Assembly: GCA_017893485.1 (NCBI GenBank)
Contig: CM030366.1
Span: 198,367,835 to 198,431,834 of the forward strand
DNA from: Hemerocallis citrina
Taxonomy: Eukaryota; Streptophyta; Magnoliopsida; Asparagales; Asphodelaceae
DNA: 64,000 nt
Direction: 5' to 3'
The position numbers and the translations under genes were made by a program. Positions 20,000-30,742 of this stretch are shown here, piece by piece (position 1 is the first letter of the stretch; every line of letters starts with the position of its first letter). The notes under the pieces are model-generated. The model had not been told where the DNA came from, searched no databases, and was given only the letters and a program-made list of their open reading frames with translations.

Positions 20000-21650
20000 T
20001 GAATTGCCCTAATTTTGGTGTTATTTTACCTAAATTGGGGGATAAAACTCAGATAAGTTCCTAATCCCATGAAAAGGAATCCCATTCTTCCTACAAAGCA
20101 AAAGATGTTTGAAAGTGTACATTTTTGTGGCATGCCAACTATTCAATGAAATATCTGAGAGAAATAATCCTCAATTTAAAAGAACCAATAGATGTATGCA
20201 TAATTGCTAGTACAAAAGGTATTTATCTATGGCAAATTTTGGGCAATAGACTTACATCAGTCTTCGAATGCAGAACCTGAATACATTCCTTTCGGCCAAC
20301 CAAAAAAATAGCAAGTGATGCTCCACTGTTGGAATCTAACGAAGGAGAATCTGGACCAAATAGCAACAAGAAATATTGTTAGCAACCCTATTATATTCAC
20401 CAAGTCATATAGAAAAACAAGGGTCCTGTCTTTACCCAGAGAGACAAGTAAACTTATACAGGATCAGACCTGCTGGAGTACACTGAAAAGCATCTTCCAA
20501 TTAGAGAAAATTTGGTCAGAACATTCGAATGTCAACAGTTTAAGAGTGTTATACTAGTGTTTTCACATAATCTAAGGATGTCTGACTCATGAAACATATG
20601 CTCATATGCTTACTTTGCATCGAAAAGAAGAACACAGACTAAATTCAATATTACATAAGCATCTCTTTCGAGTAAATAAATGCCAAACTATCCACCTACC
20701 AGGTGTATGAGAATGACAAGGAAACCGAATTTCCAAGATTTTCAGCATCAATGCCATTTTACAAGTTACGTGTTTTAGCAAAGATCATTTAAGCTCTCTT
20801 GGTGAAGTTGTGTAGTAGTAACTAAATTTAACATGCTAGAGTATTTGAGTAATTAATACTGTACATAGAACTAGAGTTGCTCGGTGTCTGGCTATCCCAA
20901 ATTTATCTGGGCCAATTGCATGGACCTCATGGCATGATATCAGCCTGACTGCCATCTCAGTGATTAACTGCTTACTGTAAATAGAAGAGAGACAATCAGT
21001 TGGTTGTTAATTTGTAAGTGTGAAGAAAGTAAAACAAACAAATTTATCAACAAAATCACATTACCTCTTGTTCTCTGCTTCATCCATTCTGCTCTCTGAA
21101 ATCCCTCAATTTCCACCATGGCCTCTCAAATCCCAATAACAACTTCATATCGGCCTGACTGCCATCTCTGTAGTTGGGAAAAACATTAAATGTCATATTA
21201 CCATATTACCAAAACATTGAAGAACAGGAGAGAACTAAATTGGAAATATATAGATGCCAAATTACCAGGCATAACATTGAAGAACTGAGTTGCCATCTGG
21301 GCCAGTTAACGGCCATTTCTGTGAGTAGTGTGTGTAAAGAGAAGAGACAACCATATAGTTGATTTTAAGTGTGAATAAAGTATAACCCTATACTTTTCTT
21401 CTCTGCTTCAACTATTTGCTCCATTTCAGTTTCAAACATAGCCTCTCATGTGAAATTGAAGAAATAGAGTTTTCATGAGAAATAATGAACAAGTATAAAT
21501 CAATAAATACAACATTTGGATGGGTTTGAAAATAGCTAATCTTCAGTATGAATCCGAAGAATATGTAGACTAAATTCAATAATACATAAGCATCCCTTTT
21601 GAGTAAATATATGTCAGAGTACTCCTATGAGGTGTATGAGAATATGCTGA
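20000..21650 (-). other. Degenerate repeated unit U1 with exon-like blocks
   Basis: This segment is homologous to 22980-24720, and in part to 42420-44530 and 47100-47480. Two kinds of block recur. One is a 70-bp exon-like block (20256-20325) bounded on the minus strand by AACAG before and GTAAGT after. The other ends GAAGCAGAGAACAAGAG and is followed by GTAATG (near 21065). The conserved splice-like borders suggest a decayed multi-exon gene or non-coding transcript on the minus strand. I do not recognise the product. Confidence 0.45.
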
Positions 21651-22639
21651 GAAGGAAAAACAAATTTCCAAGTTTTTCAGCATCAATGCCATATTGCAAG
21701 TTGCGTGTTTTAGTGAAAGATTATTAAAAAAATTCTTAATGAAATTGTAGAATAGTAAGTAAATTTAAAATGCTCAAAGTATTTAACCAAATTAATACAG
21801 TACTTGAATCCTTTCCCCAAGTAATTCACCGATCTAATTAGTCTGTTATGTTGTAAATTCATAACGGATTTAGTCTTTTTCCACCAAAACTCCTCATCAA
21901 AGAGATATTTTGTTTAAAACAAGGAAGAGTGGAACTATAAATCTCTTGTATATATTTTACAAAATCATAATAGTATAAGAAGCATGTAACATATCAGACA
22001 CATGAGACAACGACCAGCTATTAATGACACCAATGCATAGCTCCCTGATGTGGACTACACTTTTCTTTCCAATTGCCATACTACAAGCATGACTATGATC
22101 TATCTTTCTATGTAGTCTATATGACTCAGTCAAGAGCCTTATTCAGTCTATGCTTGTCAATTTCCAAATTTGCTCAAGTCTATTAGTATGAAATAAGTAT
22201 GTGAATGCATGCACTGGAAATCTTAAAAGATCATAAAATCAATAAAATTGTGATAGTAGAGAGATAGAAACCTTAAAATGAGCTCAACCTTGATGAGGTT
22301 GTTGACAGCAGGGCACCTCTGAGATGCTACTTCCTTGTAGGTATGATGAATGTTTTGATCCCTCTGCTCATTTATTGGGCTTTCTCCTCCTTCATCCATC
22401 TCTTTAGTGATGTCCTGTGATCCTTAGTTGCACTGCATCCCGATAAAGACCTAAAATTCCACAGACATTACTCATTAAGCAGTAAAAGTTTTCATCTTTA
22501 CTAAGAAACTCGAGAAAAAATGTAGATGCCATCTTACCATCATCAAATTGCAGGACTGGTTTTAAGTTAAGCAAAAAATGTAGATGTGATCATAATACCA
22601 TCATGGCCTAACTGCCCTCTGCAGAGTATAAATAGAAGA

Positions 22640-23125
22640 GAAACAATCAGTTGTTTAATTTTAAGTGTGTGAATTGAAAGTAAATCAAACCTCAATAAAA
22701 TCACATTACCTCTTGACTTACCTTTTCTCATCTGCTTCATCTATATGATCTCTGGAAATCCCCTAGTTTCTACCATGTCCACTCAAATCCCCATTTTGTT
22801 GGACCAGGTAGGTGACTAGATATAGAGGAAACAAAGTTCCGATGAGAAATAATTACCAAGTAGAAATCAATAAAACAATTATGATCATATAGAACTACTA
22901 AGTAGATCTTCAGGTTATTTACATGTTTACTTCATCTGGCTAAATTGGATGGAACACATGACATGATATTGGGGGCTAACACTAAAATCAGTTCTTAATC
23001 ACAAGATTTATTAAGCGATAAAACTCAACTTCTAAAGCCCATGAAAAGGAATCCCGTTCTTTATGCTTAAAAGTGTACATTTTTGTGGCATGCCGACAAT
23101 TCAATGAAATATCTGAAAGAGAAAT
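22640..23125 (-). other. Degenerate repeated unit U2 (left part)
   Basis: A second copy of the U1 blocks: GTGTGTGAATTGAAAGTAAA followed by the CACATTACCTCTTGAC block at ~22700. The AGTGTACATTTTTGTGGCATG segment at 23072 matches 20120. It is interrupted after AGAGAAATA by the LINE fragment at 23126. Confidence 0.45.
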
Positions 23126-23570
23126 ACAACAACAACAACAAAGCCTTTTTCCCAACTAGTTGGGGTCGGCTACATAAATCATGATTTTCCATTCTACTCG
23201 GTTTAGCGCAATATCTTCTGTAAGGTCACAAGCTATCATATCTTTTCTCACTGTTTCCACCCAAGTTAATTTTGGTCTTCCTCTACCCCTAAATCTACCC
23301 TAAATACTTATCAAATCACTATTTCTAACGGGGATACTACTAGGTCTACGTGTGACATGTCCAAACCACCGGAGGCGATTCTCTCTTAACTTATCTTTCG
23401 ATTGGAGCTACATTTAGCATGTCTCGTATATGCTCGTATCTAATTCTATCCTTTCTTGTTTTACCACACATCCATCTTAGCATCCTCATCTCCGCTACAC
23501 TCATTTTTTGAACATGTTGTTTCTTTGTTGCCCAACTCTCTGCTCCATACTCATTTTTTGAACATATTGC
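23126..23570 (-). mobile_element. RTE-type LINE 3' fragment
   Basis: The plus strand starts CAACAACAACAACAAAGCC then TTGGGGTCGGCTACAT, the complement of the characteristic plant RTE LINE end. It continues through a stretch corresponding to the end of the reverse transcriptase frame (CGGAGGCGATTCTC, ACATCCATCTTAGCATCC). It is 5'-truncated and frame-broken. It sits inside repeated unit U2; the sibling unit at 20170 lacks it, so the empty site can be read directly. Confidence 0.75.
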
Positions 23571-23655
23571 TCAAATTAAAAGAACCAATAAATGTATGCA
23601 TAATTGCTAGAAAAAAAGGTATTTACCTACGACATACTTTGAGCAATAGACTTAC

Positions 23656-23727
23656 ATCCGTCCCTTCTAATGCAGAACCTAAACACACTCCATTCGGCCA
23701 ACCAACAAAATGGTAACTGATGCTCCA
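23656..23727 (-). other. Exon-like block of unit U2
   Basis: 72 bp on the minus strand with AACAG immediately before and GTAAGT immediately after. It starts TGGAGCATCAGTTACC and is clearly the same block as 20256-20325. Related GTAAGT-bordered blocks occur at 42783 and 47155. One frame reads WSISYHFVGWPNGV. No family recognised. Confidence 0.4.
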
Positions 23728-23869
23728 CTGTTGAATTTTACAAGGAGAGTCTCAACCAAATAGCAACACGAAATATAGTTAGCAACCGTATTATATTCAC
23801 CAAGTCATACAGAAAAACAAGAGTCTTGTCTTTACCCAGAGAGACAAGCGAACTTATCAGAGTTGTCGC

Positions 23870-24230
23870 TATATATATATATATATAGTGGGAGCCCTTC
23901 GGTTGAGAAATAATTTGGTGAGAACTCACAGAATAGACCCCCCGTGAAAAATCCGAACCGGCCATCTCGTTGTACACGCCTTAGATAGCATAACATAAAA
24001 AATCAAGTAATTTGAAGTTCATTTGCCCATGTTTTACATCATCGCAAAATTGTATGGCTGAAAATTCTACTCCATTTGATGGATGGGCAAATGAACTTCA
24101 AATTATTGGATAATTTTATGTTATGCTATCTAAGGCGTGTAGAACGAGATGGTCGGTTCGGATTTTTCATGGGGGGTCTACTCCATGAGTTCTCACGGAG
24201 TTCTCACCAAAATTAGTTCTCAACCGAAGG

Positions 24231-24292
<62 letters not shown>
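23870..24292. mobile_element. (TA)n-bordered foldback element, family A
   Basis: Between a TA tract ending at 23887 and another at 24234-24291 lies an inverted repeat of about 345 bp. The left arm begins AGCCCTTCGGTTGAGAA. The right arm ends GTTCTCAACCGAAGGGC. The centre shows TTCATTTGCCCAT and its complement. There is no coding capacity. It matches the description of Micron-type elements, which insert into TA microsatellites. Confidence 0.75.
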
Positions 24293-24295
<3 letters not shown>

Positions 24296-24714
24296 CTGAG
24301 CTAAGGGTGGCCTGGTGCAGTATGCAGCAGCTTCATCGTATAACCTCATAGAATCTCTAAAAGTGGGGCCACTTCAGGATGCGAGTCTGATGGTACATCA
24401 ACAACTGATTTGGCTATTTTAGTCATGTGCTGATCATGTTGTGAACCTTTGGAGATGCTAAATTAACTTTGTACATGTAGTACAACTTGCATGCACATGC
24501 TTTTACTCTATCAAAATTGTAGAAGCATGGATGATGTAAGAGACATGCACACATGATATCATTCAACCTAACCTAACAAACTGCCACTTTTGTGACAAAC
24601 CGAGTATAAACAGGACATACACAAGTAATTATTTATAAGTGTGTGAAGAAACTTAATTAACATAAACAATGACATCACAATACCTATTTTCACCATCTTT
24701 CTAGACTTCATCTC

Positions 24715-25340
24715 TGTAAACTTCGGTTCCGTTTACACAAAATCTTCTGTATTATTGTATTTTGTTTGTCTATAAATTATTTTGTTCCCGATTGTACATA
24801 TTTTATTATTCCTTGCTCCGTATTCTTGTATTTCAATCTTCGTGTAAATTCTTTTCTTTCATTTGAATTCATTATCTTGTACATCCCCTATTTGATTGAA
24901 CTCAAACTTATATATAAATTCTCTTATTCTCTTGAACTTAATTGCATTCTCTCGATATTCGATTATTTTGTTTGAACCCAAACTCCTAATCTATTCTTTG
25001 TTTATTTATTGTATAAATCCCAAGCCAAGTATATTCTTATTATTTCGGTTTAATTAATGTATAAACCCAAATCCTATTAAATCTACAACTTATTTATTCT
25101 CTTGTTGATTATATATTTTAAGCCCAAATTATATTTCACTCTAGAATCCTAATCCGTTCTATTAGATTACTATCATTGTTAATTTTGATTATCTTCTATT
25201 ATTTATATTCAAGCCCAAGTTCAAGCCCATATCTGAACAGCCTGAAACCCAAGTCCAACCTAATCCTAACTCACTTCTACTCTAAACTCCCCCATTATCT
25301 CCACTAAATCCTAACAATCTTGTAACCCCACAACCCCATG
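24715..25340 (+). mobile_element. Possible truncated LTR resembling family S
   Basis: Begins TGTAAACTTCGGTTCCG and is dominated by phrases such as AAGCCCAA, AAACCCAAA and TAATCC scattered in AT-rich DNA. That texture is like the first ~300 bp of the solo LTR at 52005. No matching 3' end or target duplication was found; the right side runs into a palindrome-rich segment. Confidence 0.35.
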
Positions 25341-25409
25341 ATCTGATCCTTAACAATCTCTAATTTTTTTTTTCAAAGAGAACAAAAACTCTCTAGAAAT
25401 CGCCAAGTG

Positions 25410-25610
25410 TCTCAATACATTCATTTGAGGTCGCTAATCCCATCAGCGACCTCATATATACTAAGGTCGCTAGTAGGAATAGCGACAGCAAACAAAAAAT
25501 TCAAAAAAAATTAAAACATAGGCCGCTATTTCCATTAATGTCTTCGAAAATGAAGAGGTCTCTATTGGGAATAGCGATCGCTGCTGACGTGGCACAGAGT
25601 AGCCCACGAG
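25410..25610. repeat. Palindromic-word cluster C (GAGGTCGCTA word)
   Basis: Four or five copies of a word built on GGTCGCTA/TAGCGACC: GAGGTCGCTAATCCC with ATCAGCGACCTC, AAGGTCGCTAGTAGG with AATAGCGAC, TAGGCCGCTATTTCC, and GAGGTCTCTATTGGG with AATAGCGATCG. Non-coding, and comparable in architecture to clusters A, B and D. Subterminal arrays of this type are known from CACTA transposons, but no CACTA terminus is visible. Confidence 0.5.
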
Positions 25611-25682
25611 CGCTAATAGTTTGGAAACCAGCCCTTAAACGCAAATATTTTCAAAAAGTGGCCTATGACGGCAAAACACTCT

Positions 25683-26069
25683 TCTTATTTTGAGATTCAA
25701 TAGCCTCATACCCATCAGATCTGGACTTCCCAGATCCAATGGCTCAAAACAGTCCACTAAGTTCACAAGCTAAAAAACAACCGGATTTTATTAGACCGGT
25801 TCAACTGTCGGTTCAATTACAACAAAATGGGAAAATAACCTCTTCCTTCTACTTCTCGATCTTGATCTTTTTCTCCCTTAGTTCACCACCCCATCTCCGC
25901 CACCGCATCATCGCCATTACCATCTCCACCATCATCGTCATCACCATCTCCGCCCCTGCACCACCGCCACCTCCACAGTCACCGCCATAATCAATAAATG
26001 GTATCTGAATTAAAGTTGGTCTTTTTTTTGGGTGCGTGGGGGGGGGGGGGATTGAATCTCAAAATAAGA
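25683..26069 (+). mobile_element. MITE with perfect 19-bp terminal inverted repeats
   Basis: TCTTATTTTGAGATTCAAT at 25683-25701 is perfectly inverted as ATTGAATCTCAAAATAAGA at 26051-26069. The interior has CACCACC/CATCATCG triplet-rich DNA that gives spurious frames, and a poly(G) run at ~26038-26050. A diverged partial copy lies at 49280-49545. No convincing target duplication was seen. Confidence 0.6.
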
Positions 26070-26115
26070 TCTGGCCTTAGTACTCACTTCCCCATATATA
26101 TATATATATATATAT

Positions 26116-26475
26116 GGAAGTCTTCCGTTGTGCACCACCTATGGTGCACACGACATGTGCACTCGGCCTTCCCGCCTTCGTATCAACGATCCGGACCGTT
26201 CACATTGATCTACACATCTAAATTAGTCTAAATATGTAAAATTAAATCATTTGAAATTCATTTGCCCATCCATTGAAGTGTTACAAAATTGTATGGCGGA
26301 AAATCATTGATTTTTATAGTCACATGATGGATGGGCAAATGAGGTTCAAATGATTTGATTTTACAAAATTAGACTAATTTAGATGTGTAGATCAATGTGA
26401 ACAGTTCGAATCGTCGATACGAAGGCGGGAAGGCCGAGTGCACACGGAGGGGTGGTGCACAATAAAAGATTTTCC
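26116..26475. mobile_element. (TA)n-bordered foldback element, family B, copy 1
   Basis: Lies between TA tracts at 26094-26115 and 26476-26493. The left end is GGAAGTCTTCCGTTGTGCAC and the right end GTGGTGCACAATAAAAG. The interior is a foldback around CATTTGCCCATCC and GGATGGGCAAATG, with GATCTACACATCTAAATTAG mirrored on the other side. No coding capacity. Confidence 0.75.
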
Positions 26476-26496
26476 TATATATATATATATATATAG

Positions 26497-26862
26497 GGAA
26501 AGCTTCGGTTGTGCACTCCTCTAGTGCACACGGTGTGTGCACTAGACCTTCGGGCATTCATATCGACGATCCGAACCGTTCATATTGATCTACACATCTA
26601 AAATAGTCTAAATATGTAAAATCAAATCATTTGAAATTTATTTACCCATCCATCATGTGACTATAAAAAACAATGATTTTCAGCCATACAATCTTGTAGC
26701 GCTTCAATGGATAGGTAAATAAATTTCAAATGATTTGATTTTACATATTTAGACTAATTTAGATGTGTAGATCAATGTGAACGGTTCGGATCGTCGATAT
26801 GAACGCCCGAAGACATAGTGCACACGCCGTGTGCACTAGATGTAGTGCACAACCGAAGCTTT

Positions 26863-26866
<4 letters not shown>
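26497..26866. mobile_element. (TA)n-bordered foldback element, family B, copy 2
   Basis: Left end GGGAAAGCTTCGGTTGTGCA, right end GTGCACAACCGAAGCTTTCC. This is a longer, better-preserved terminal match than copy 1, with the same internal foldback. It shares its left TA tract with copy 1 and its right one with copy 3. Confidence 0.75.
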
Positions 26867-26906
<40 letters not shown>

Positions 26907-27407
26907 AAGTCTTCCGTTGTGCACCACCTATGGTGCACACCGCGTGTGCACTCAGCCTTCCCGCCTTCGTATCGACGATCCGAACCGTTCACATTGATCT
27001 ACACAACTAAATTAGTCTAAATATGTAAAATCAAATCATTTGAAATAAATTTGCCCATCTATTTAAGTGTTACAAAATTGTATGGCTGAAAATCACTGTT
27101 CTTTATCACATGATGGATGGGCAAATGCAGGGGCGTATCTGAGTTTCAGGGGGCCCTAAGCAAGTTCTCAAATTGGGCCTTCTCTAAGTTGATGAAATAA
27201 AAATTACAATTATTTAAATGCAAACAACCTTAGAGCATTGGAGAACAAACTATTTAAATGAAAACAAATTTATATATATGCTTCCAAAAAATTTAATTGA
27301 TAACATATGGTTTTTTATATAAAATGGCTCATGGCAAAAAGAAACACGGACAAACTCTAACAACAAAACGAAATATGTTTATCTCAAAGAGGTAAATATG
27401 ATATATT

Positions 27408-27627
27408 CAGGGGCGGAGCTATGTGGGGGCCCGGGGTGGCCCGGGCCCCTCCAAAATTTTGAAAAACCCCTTAAATTTTTTGAATTTTTTTTTATAAAAC
27501 CCCTTAAATCTATTAAATTTTATTATTTGCCCCCCCTAAAAATTATAAAAAAATACCTATATATTTATATATAGTTATAGAATTTTTTCTTGGCCCCCCT
27601 GAAAATTTTGTTCTGGCTTCGCCCCTG
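27408..27627 (+). mobile_element. hAT MITE nested in the larger hAT element, 220 bp
   Basis: Ends CAGGGGCGGAGCTA and, inverted, CAGGGGCGAAGCCA. Perfect 8-bp duplication GATATATT at 27400-27407 and 27628-27635. The subterminal region is GGGGCCC-rich, with an AT-rich core and no coding capacity. Confidence 0.85.
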
Positions 27628-27697
27628 GATATATTAGAGAATATTAGAGAATACGATCAGAATGAAATGATGATGAATATATGTATATGAGAATATT

Positions 27698-28069
27698 AGT
27701 TGGAAGCTTAAAATGTAGAATAACCATATGCACTTGATGATTTGATTAGAAATTTATCATAAACAGGTAAATATGATATACCATAGAACATTGAAAAAAT
27801 ATCATAGAGTGGCATACATGGACTAAGTGAAAATATTAAATTCATAAAAGGGTAAAATGGCATGTATGGCTATGTAAAAATTAATTAGTTTTAAAAATAA
27901 AAAATGATTGAAAAATATCATAGAGTGACATACATGGACCAAGTGAAAAATAATATTAAATTTACAAAATGATAAAATAGCATGTATGGCTATGTGAAAA
28001 TTAATTAGTTTTGAAAATAAAAAAAATGATTGAAAAATCAAATGGCCAATGCAAGTTTTGAACCTACAA
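27698..28069 (+). repeat. Left copy of ~365-bp direct repeat flanking the organellar block
   Basis: Begins AGTTGGAAGCTTAAAATG and ends GTTTTGAACCTACAA. The same sequence returns at 28916-29275 with small indels. Inside, 27810-28040 is itself a ~115-bp tandem duplication marked by ATATCATAGAGTG and GCATGTATGGCTATGT. Confidence 0.8.
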
Positions 28070-28915
28070 GCCCGGACCAAAGGTTCCCACGAGCGGATAC
28101 GGGGGACGGAAGAGGAGCTGCTCCTTTAAAGAGAGTTCCAGGCTCGAATATTTGATTTGTTCTTGCCTTGCAATTGGTCATTGATTGGCCCTTCTTTTGC
28201 CTATTTGTTGGCAGAAAACCTTCCCTATGAGACGTCAATCAGGAATTGATTCATTGGCATAAAAAGCGGTATCTTTCCATTCCACTTGTGCTTCCACCTA
28301 GGGGTGTGCGATGGGACCTCTTTCTGAAAAGAATGGTTAGGCAAGCTCTTTGTAGTAGTTGACTCGGGATCGGGAAACTAGAGCTATTGAGTTAGTTGCT
28401 TTCTTCCCTCCCTGATAGCAGTTTGGGATAAGAACGAGCTGAGAAAGAATTTCAAGTTTTTCTTCTTAAGTTTTTTTTTCTTCCTTCGTCGTGAACGGCT
28501 TACTCTTGATCGGATTTTCACTATTCCAAATTCAAATCATCAAACTATGCCTGCTGGGGATACTCAAGTGGCACAACAGTGCAGTTAGTCTTTGACATTT
28601 GACAGAGGCGGAACCGATTTCCTCTTCTCTTGAGTCCTAATACTTTTTAGTTCCAAGTTGTTGACTTGTTCCCTTCCATGATTTAGTGGGTTACCTTTAG
28701 GATATCGACCAGTTGGGAGAGGATAGGATAGCTGGCCTTATGCTTAGCATACTGATTGATTAATATAGTTGAGAACTCACGAAACTATTACTTACGTCCC
28801 AACCCTTAGATACGGCTTTTCGACAGCCCTAGTTGAGCAACTTGAGTCCCAACCCTTAAATACGGCTTTTCGACAGCCCTAGTTACTGCTTTGCTTCGCA
28901 CGCCTTTTCTTCTGT
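28070..28915. mobile_element. Inserted block of plant mitochondrial character (putative NUMT)
   Basis: About 846 bp with base composition and word use unlike the AT-rich element around it: balanced GC, CTTTC/GAAAG-rich phrases, TTGCTTCGCACGCC, and GGCTTTTCGACAGCCCTAG present twice within a ~50-bp tandem (28797-28885). Texture of this kind is typical of plant mitochondrial intergenic DNA. No mitochondrial gene, tRNA or long frame is recognisable, so the source is inferred from style only. Confidence 0.55.
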
Positions 28916-29275
28916 AGTTGGAAGCTTAAAATGTAGAATAACCATATGCACTTGAAGATTTGATTAGAAATTTATCATAAAGAGGTAAATATGATATAGC
29001 ATAGAACATTGAAAAATATCATAGAGTGGCATACATGTACTAAGTGAAAATATTAAATTCATAAATGGGTAAAATAACATGTATGGCTATGCAAAAATTA
29101 ATTAGTTTTAAAAATAAAAAATGATTGAAAAATATCATAGAGGGGCATACATGGACCAAGTGAAAAATAATATTAAGATAAAATAGCATGTATGGCTATG
29201 TGAAAATTAATTAGTTTTAAAAATAAAAAATTGATTAAAAAATCAAATGGCCAAATGCAAGTTTTGAACCTACAA
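28916..29275 (+). repeat. Right copy of ~365-bp direct repeat
   Basis: Starts AGTTGGAAGCTTAAAATG and ends at the same GAACCTACAA where the left copy stops, then continues into the rest of the tRNA-like sequence. One ~12-bp deletion relative to the left copy lies near 29173. Confidence 0.8.
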
Positions 29276-29320
29276 CCTTTAGATTATTAGCACAACACTC
29301 TAACCAACTAAGCTAACAAA
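29248..29320 (-). pseudogene. tRNA-Ile(AAU)-like pseudogene
   Basis: On the minus strand it has the Pol III A-box TAGCTTAGTTGG, anticodon loop CTAATAA (AAU), B-box-like GGTTCAAAAC and a 3' side GCATTTGGCCA. The layout is that of a cytosolic tRNA-Ile. Most departures are G-to-A or C-to-T changes, including loss of the CG in the T-loop and of pairing in the acceptor stem, so it should not fold into a functional tRNA. The 3' third of the same sequence is also present, truncated, at 28040-28069. It could be the head of a SINE. Confidence 0.7.
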
Positions 29321-29605
29321 CTAATTGTTAATACAATGTAATTATATCAGATAATATTACATTTTTCTTTTTAACATTGTAAATACTTTAAAAATATGAG
29401 GCCCTATAAATTTGGGGGCCCAAAGCAGTTGCTTGTGCTGCTCGGGCCCAGATCCGTCCCTGGGCAAATGAATTTCAAATGATTTAATTTTACATATTTA
29501 GACTAATTTAGATGTGTAGATCAATGTGAATGGTTCGGATCGTCGATACGAAGGCGGGAAGGCCGAGTGCACATGGAGGAGTGGTGCACAATGGAAGATT
29601 TTCCT

Positions 29606-29672
29606 ATATATATATATATATATAGTACCTATATATATATATATAGTACCTATATATATATATATATATATA
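29606..29672. repeat. (TA)n tract with two AGTACC interruptions
   Basis: Three TA runs separated by TAGTACCTA, between foldback copies 3 and 4. The interruptions duplicate as part of the repeat. Confidence 0.8.
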
Positions 29673-29944
29673 GGGAAGTCTTCCGTTGTGCACCACCTAT
29701 GGTGCACACGGCGTGTGCACTCAGCATTCCCGCCTTCGTATCGACGATCCGAACCGTTCACACTGAGCTACACATCTAAATTAGTCTAAATATGTAAAAT
29801 CAAATCATTTGAAATTCATTTGGCCATCCATTGAAGTGTTACAAAATTGTATGGCTGAAAATCATTGTTTTTATAGTAACATGATGACTGGGCAAATGAA
29901 TTTCAAATGATTTGATTTTACACATTTAGACTAATTTAGATGTG

Positions 29945-30686
29945 TGATGTTGCTTGTTTTTGGGAGTGTGGGTGCACCAGGTGTGAGTTCGGACTCAATT
30001 TGTAGTGGTGGAAGGATGCAGTAACGGACGGTGGGCGGGAGGCTCGCTTCGGCACTGGAGGATCGGCTCGGATTGCCTCGCCTCGTGTACCTGCAGACGG
30101 TCTAGGAACACCGGGGTTTATCCCGGTGGCACACCCTCCGACGATCTAGTTAGTCTCTGATAGAGAGTAGCAGTAACTAGGGCTGTTTTGGTGGTCAAAG
30201 ATTGATTACCTCAAAAGGTGGGAGAGGGCCTGGTATTTATAGATAATCCCAATCGGGTTTGGATCCGCTTGGGGGCCAGGTCTGGATCCGAAAGCCCATG
30301 GGCCTGACGTGGCAGGAGGCCCAGGGGGTTTAGGACAGACGTGGCAGCCTCATGAGCGGTTTAGGGCTGACGTGGCAAAGCCCTAGGTGGTTTCGGAGCT
30401 GACATGGCTGATCGTGGGGTCCCTGTGTCTTTAAGAGGATTGGATGGCCTGGGTTGCACCAGGTCATCCTCATCCCTTACCAGGCTGAGTGGAAGGCCCG
30501 TGGGACCGCCGAGGATCGGAGACCGAAGGTCGTGGCGGGTCGTCGAGACGAGGAGGCCGGTTTCGTGGTGGTGACTTAACGGCTCGACACCGACCCTGTG
30601 ATGGCCCGGGGCCGAGCCCAAATGGCCCTTGAGTGAGAGCCATCGTGGGCCCTGGCTGGGTCCCAGGTCATTTTTATCCCACCTCA
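29945..30686 (-). repeat. Gypsy 3' LTR (left copy)
   Basis: 742 bp, TGATGTTGC...CCCACCTCA as read on the plus strand. It differs from the right copy by a few substitutions and small indels, for example GGGGGCCAGGTCTGGATCC versus GGGGGTTTGGATCC, and GGCTCGACACCG versus GGCACCG. Confidence 0.9.
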
Positions 30687-30702
30687 TAAGCCCCCCACTC
30701 CT
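30687..30702 (-). promoter_or_regulatory. Gypsy polypurine tract
   Basis: On the minus strand AGGAGTGGGGGGCTTA abuts the 3' LTR start TGAGGTGGG; this purine run is where plus-strand DNA synthesis would start. Confidence 0.65.
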
Positions 30703-30742
30703 GCGGGGGTGCGGGAGTTAGCTGTGGAGGAGTGTTTTTCGG

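Larger units (their letters stand above)
27128..29462 (+). mobile_element. Non-autonomous hAT-like element, 2335 bp
   Basis: The ends are CAGGGGCGTATCTGAG and, inverted on the right, CAGGGACGGATCTGGG (about 13 of 16 matching). They are flanked by the perfect 8-bp duplication GGCAAATG (27120-27127 and 29463-29470), the hAT superfamily signature. No transposase frame is present. Cargo: a 220-bp hAT MITE, an internal ~115-bp tandem duplication, a block of mitochondrial character flanked by a ~365-bp direct repeat, and a tRNA-Ile-like sequence. The empty site is given by the other family-B foldback copies. Confidence 0.8.
26903..29605. mobile_element. (TA)n-bordered foldback element, family B, copy 3 (split by hAT element)
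   Basis: The left arm 26903-27127 starts GAAGTCTTCCGTTGTGCACC after the TA tract at 26865-26902. The right arm 29463-29605 ends GGAAGATTTTCC next to the TA tract beginning at 29606. The 2335-bp hAT element occupies the middle; removing it and one 8-bp duplication restores GGATGGGCAAATG, the normal centre of family B. Confidence 0.8.

Noticed and set aside
28038..28238. Short frames within the organellar-style block as mitochondrial genes
   Set aside because: No recognisable mitochondrial protein or RNA; frames are short and start in the flanking element.
26002..29789. Frames containing long Ile-Tyr repeats around 26.0, 26.8, 29.5 and 42 kb
   Set aside because: These are (TA)n microsatellites read as codons, flanked by foldback arms in both orientations.
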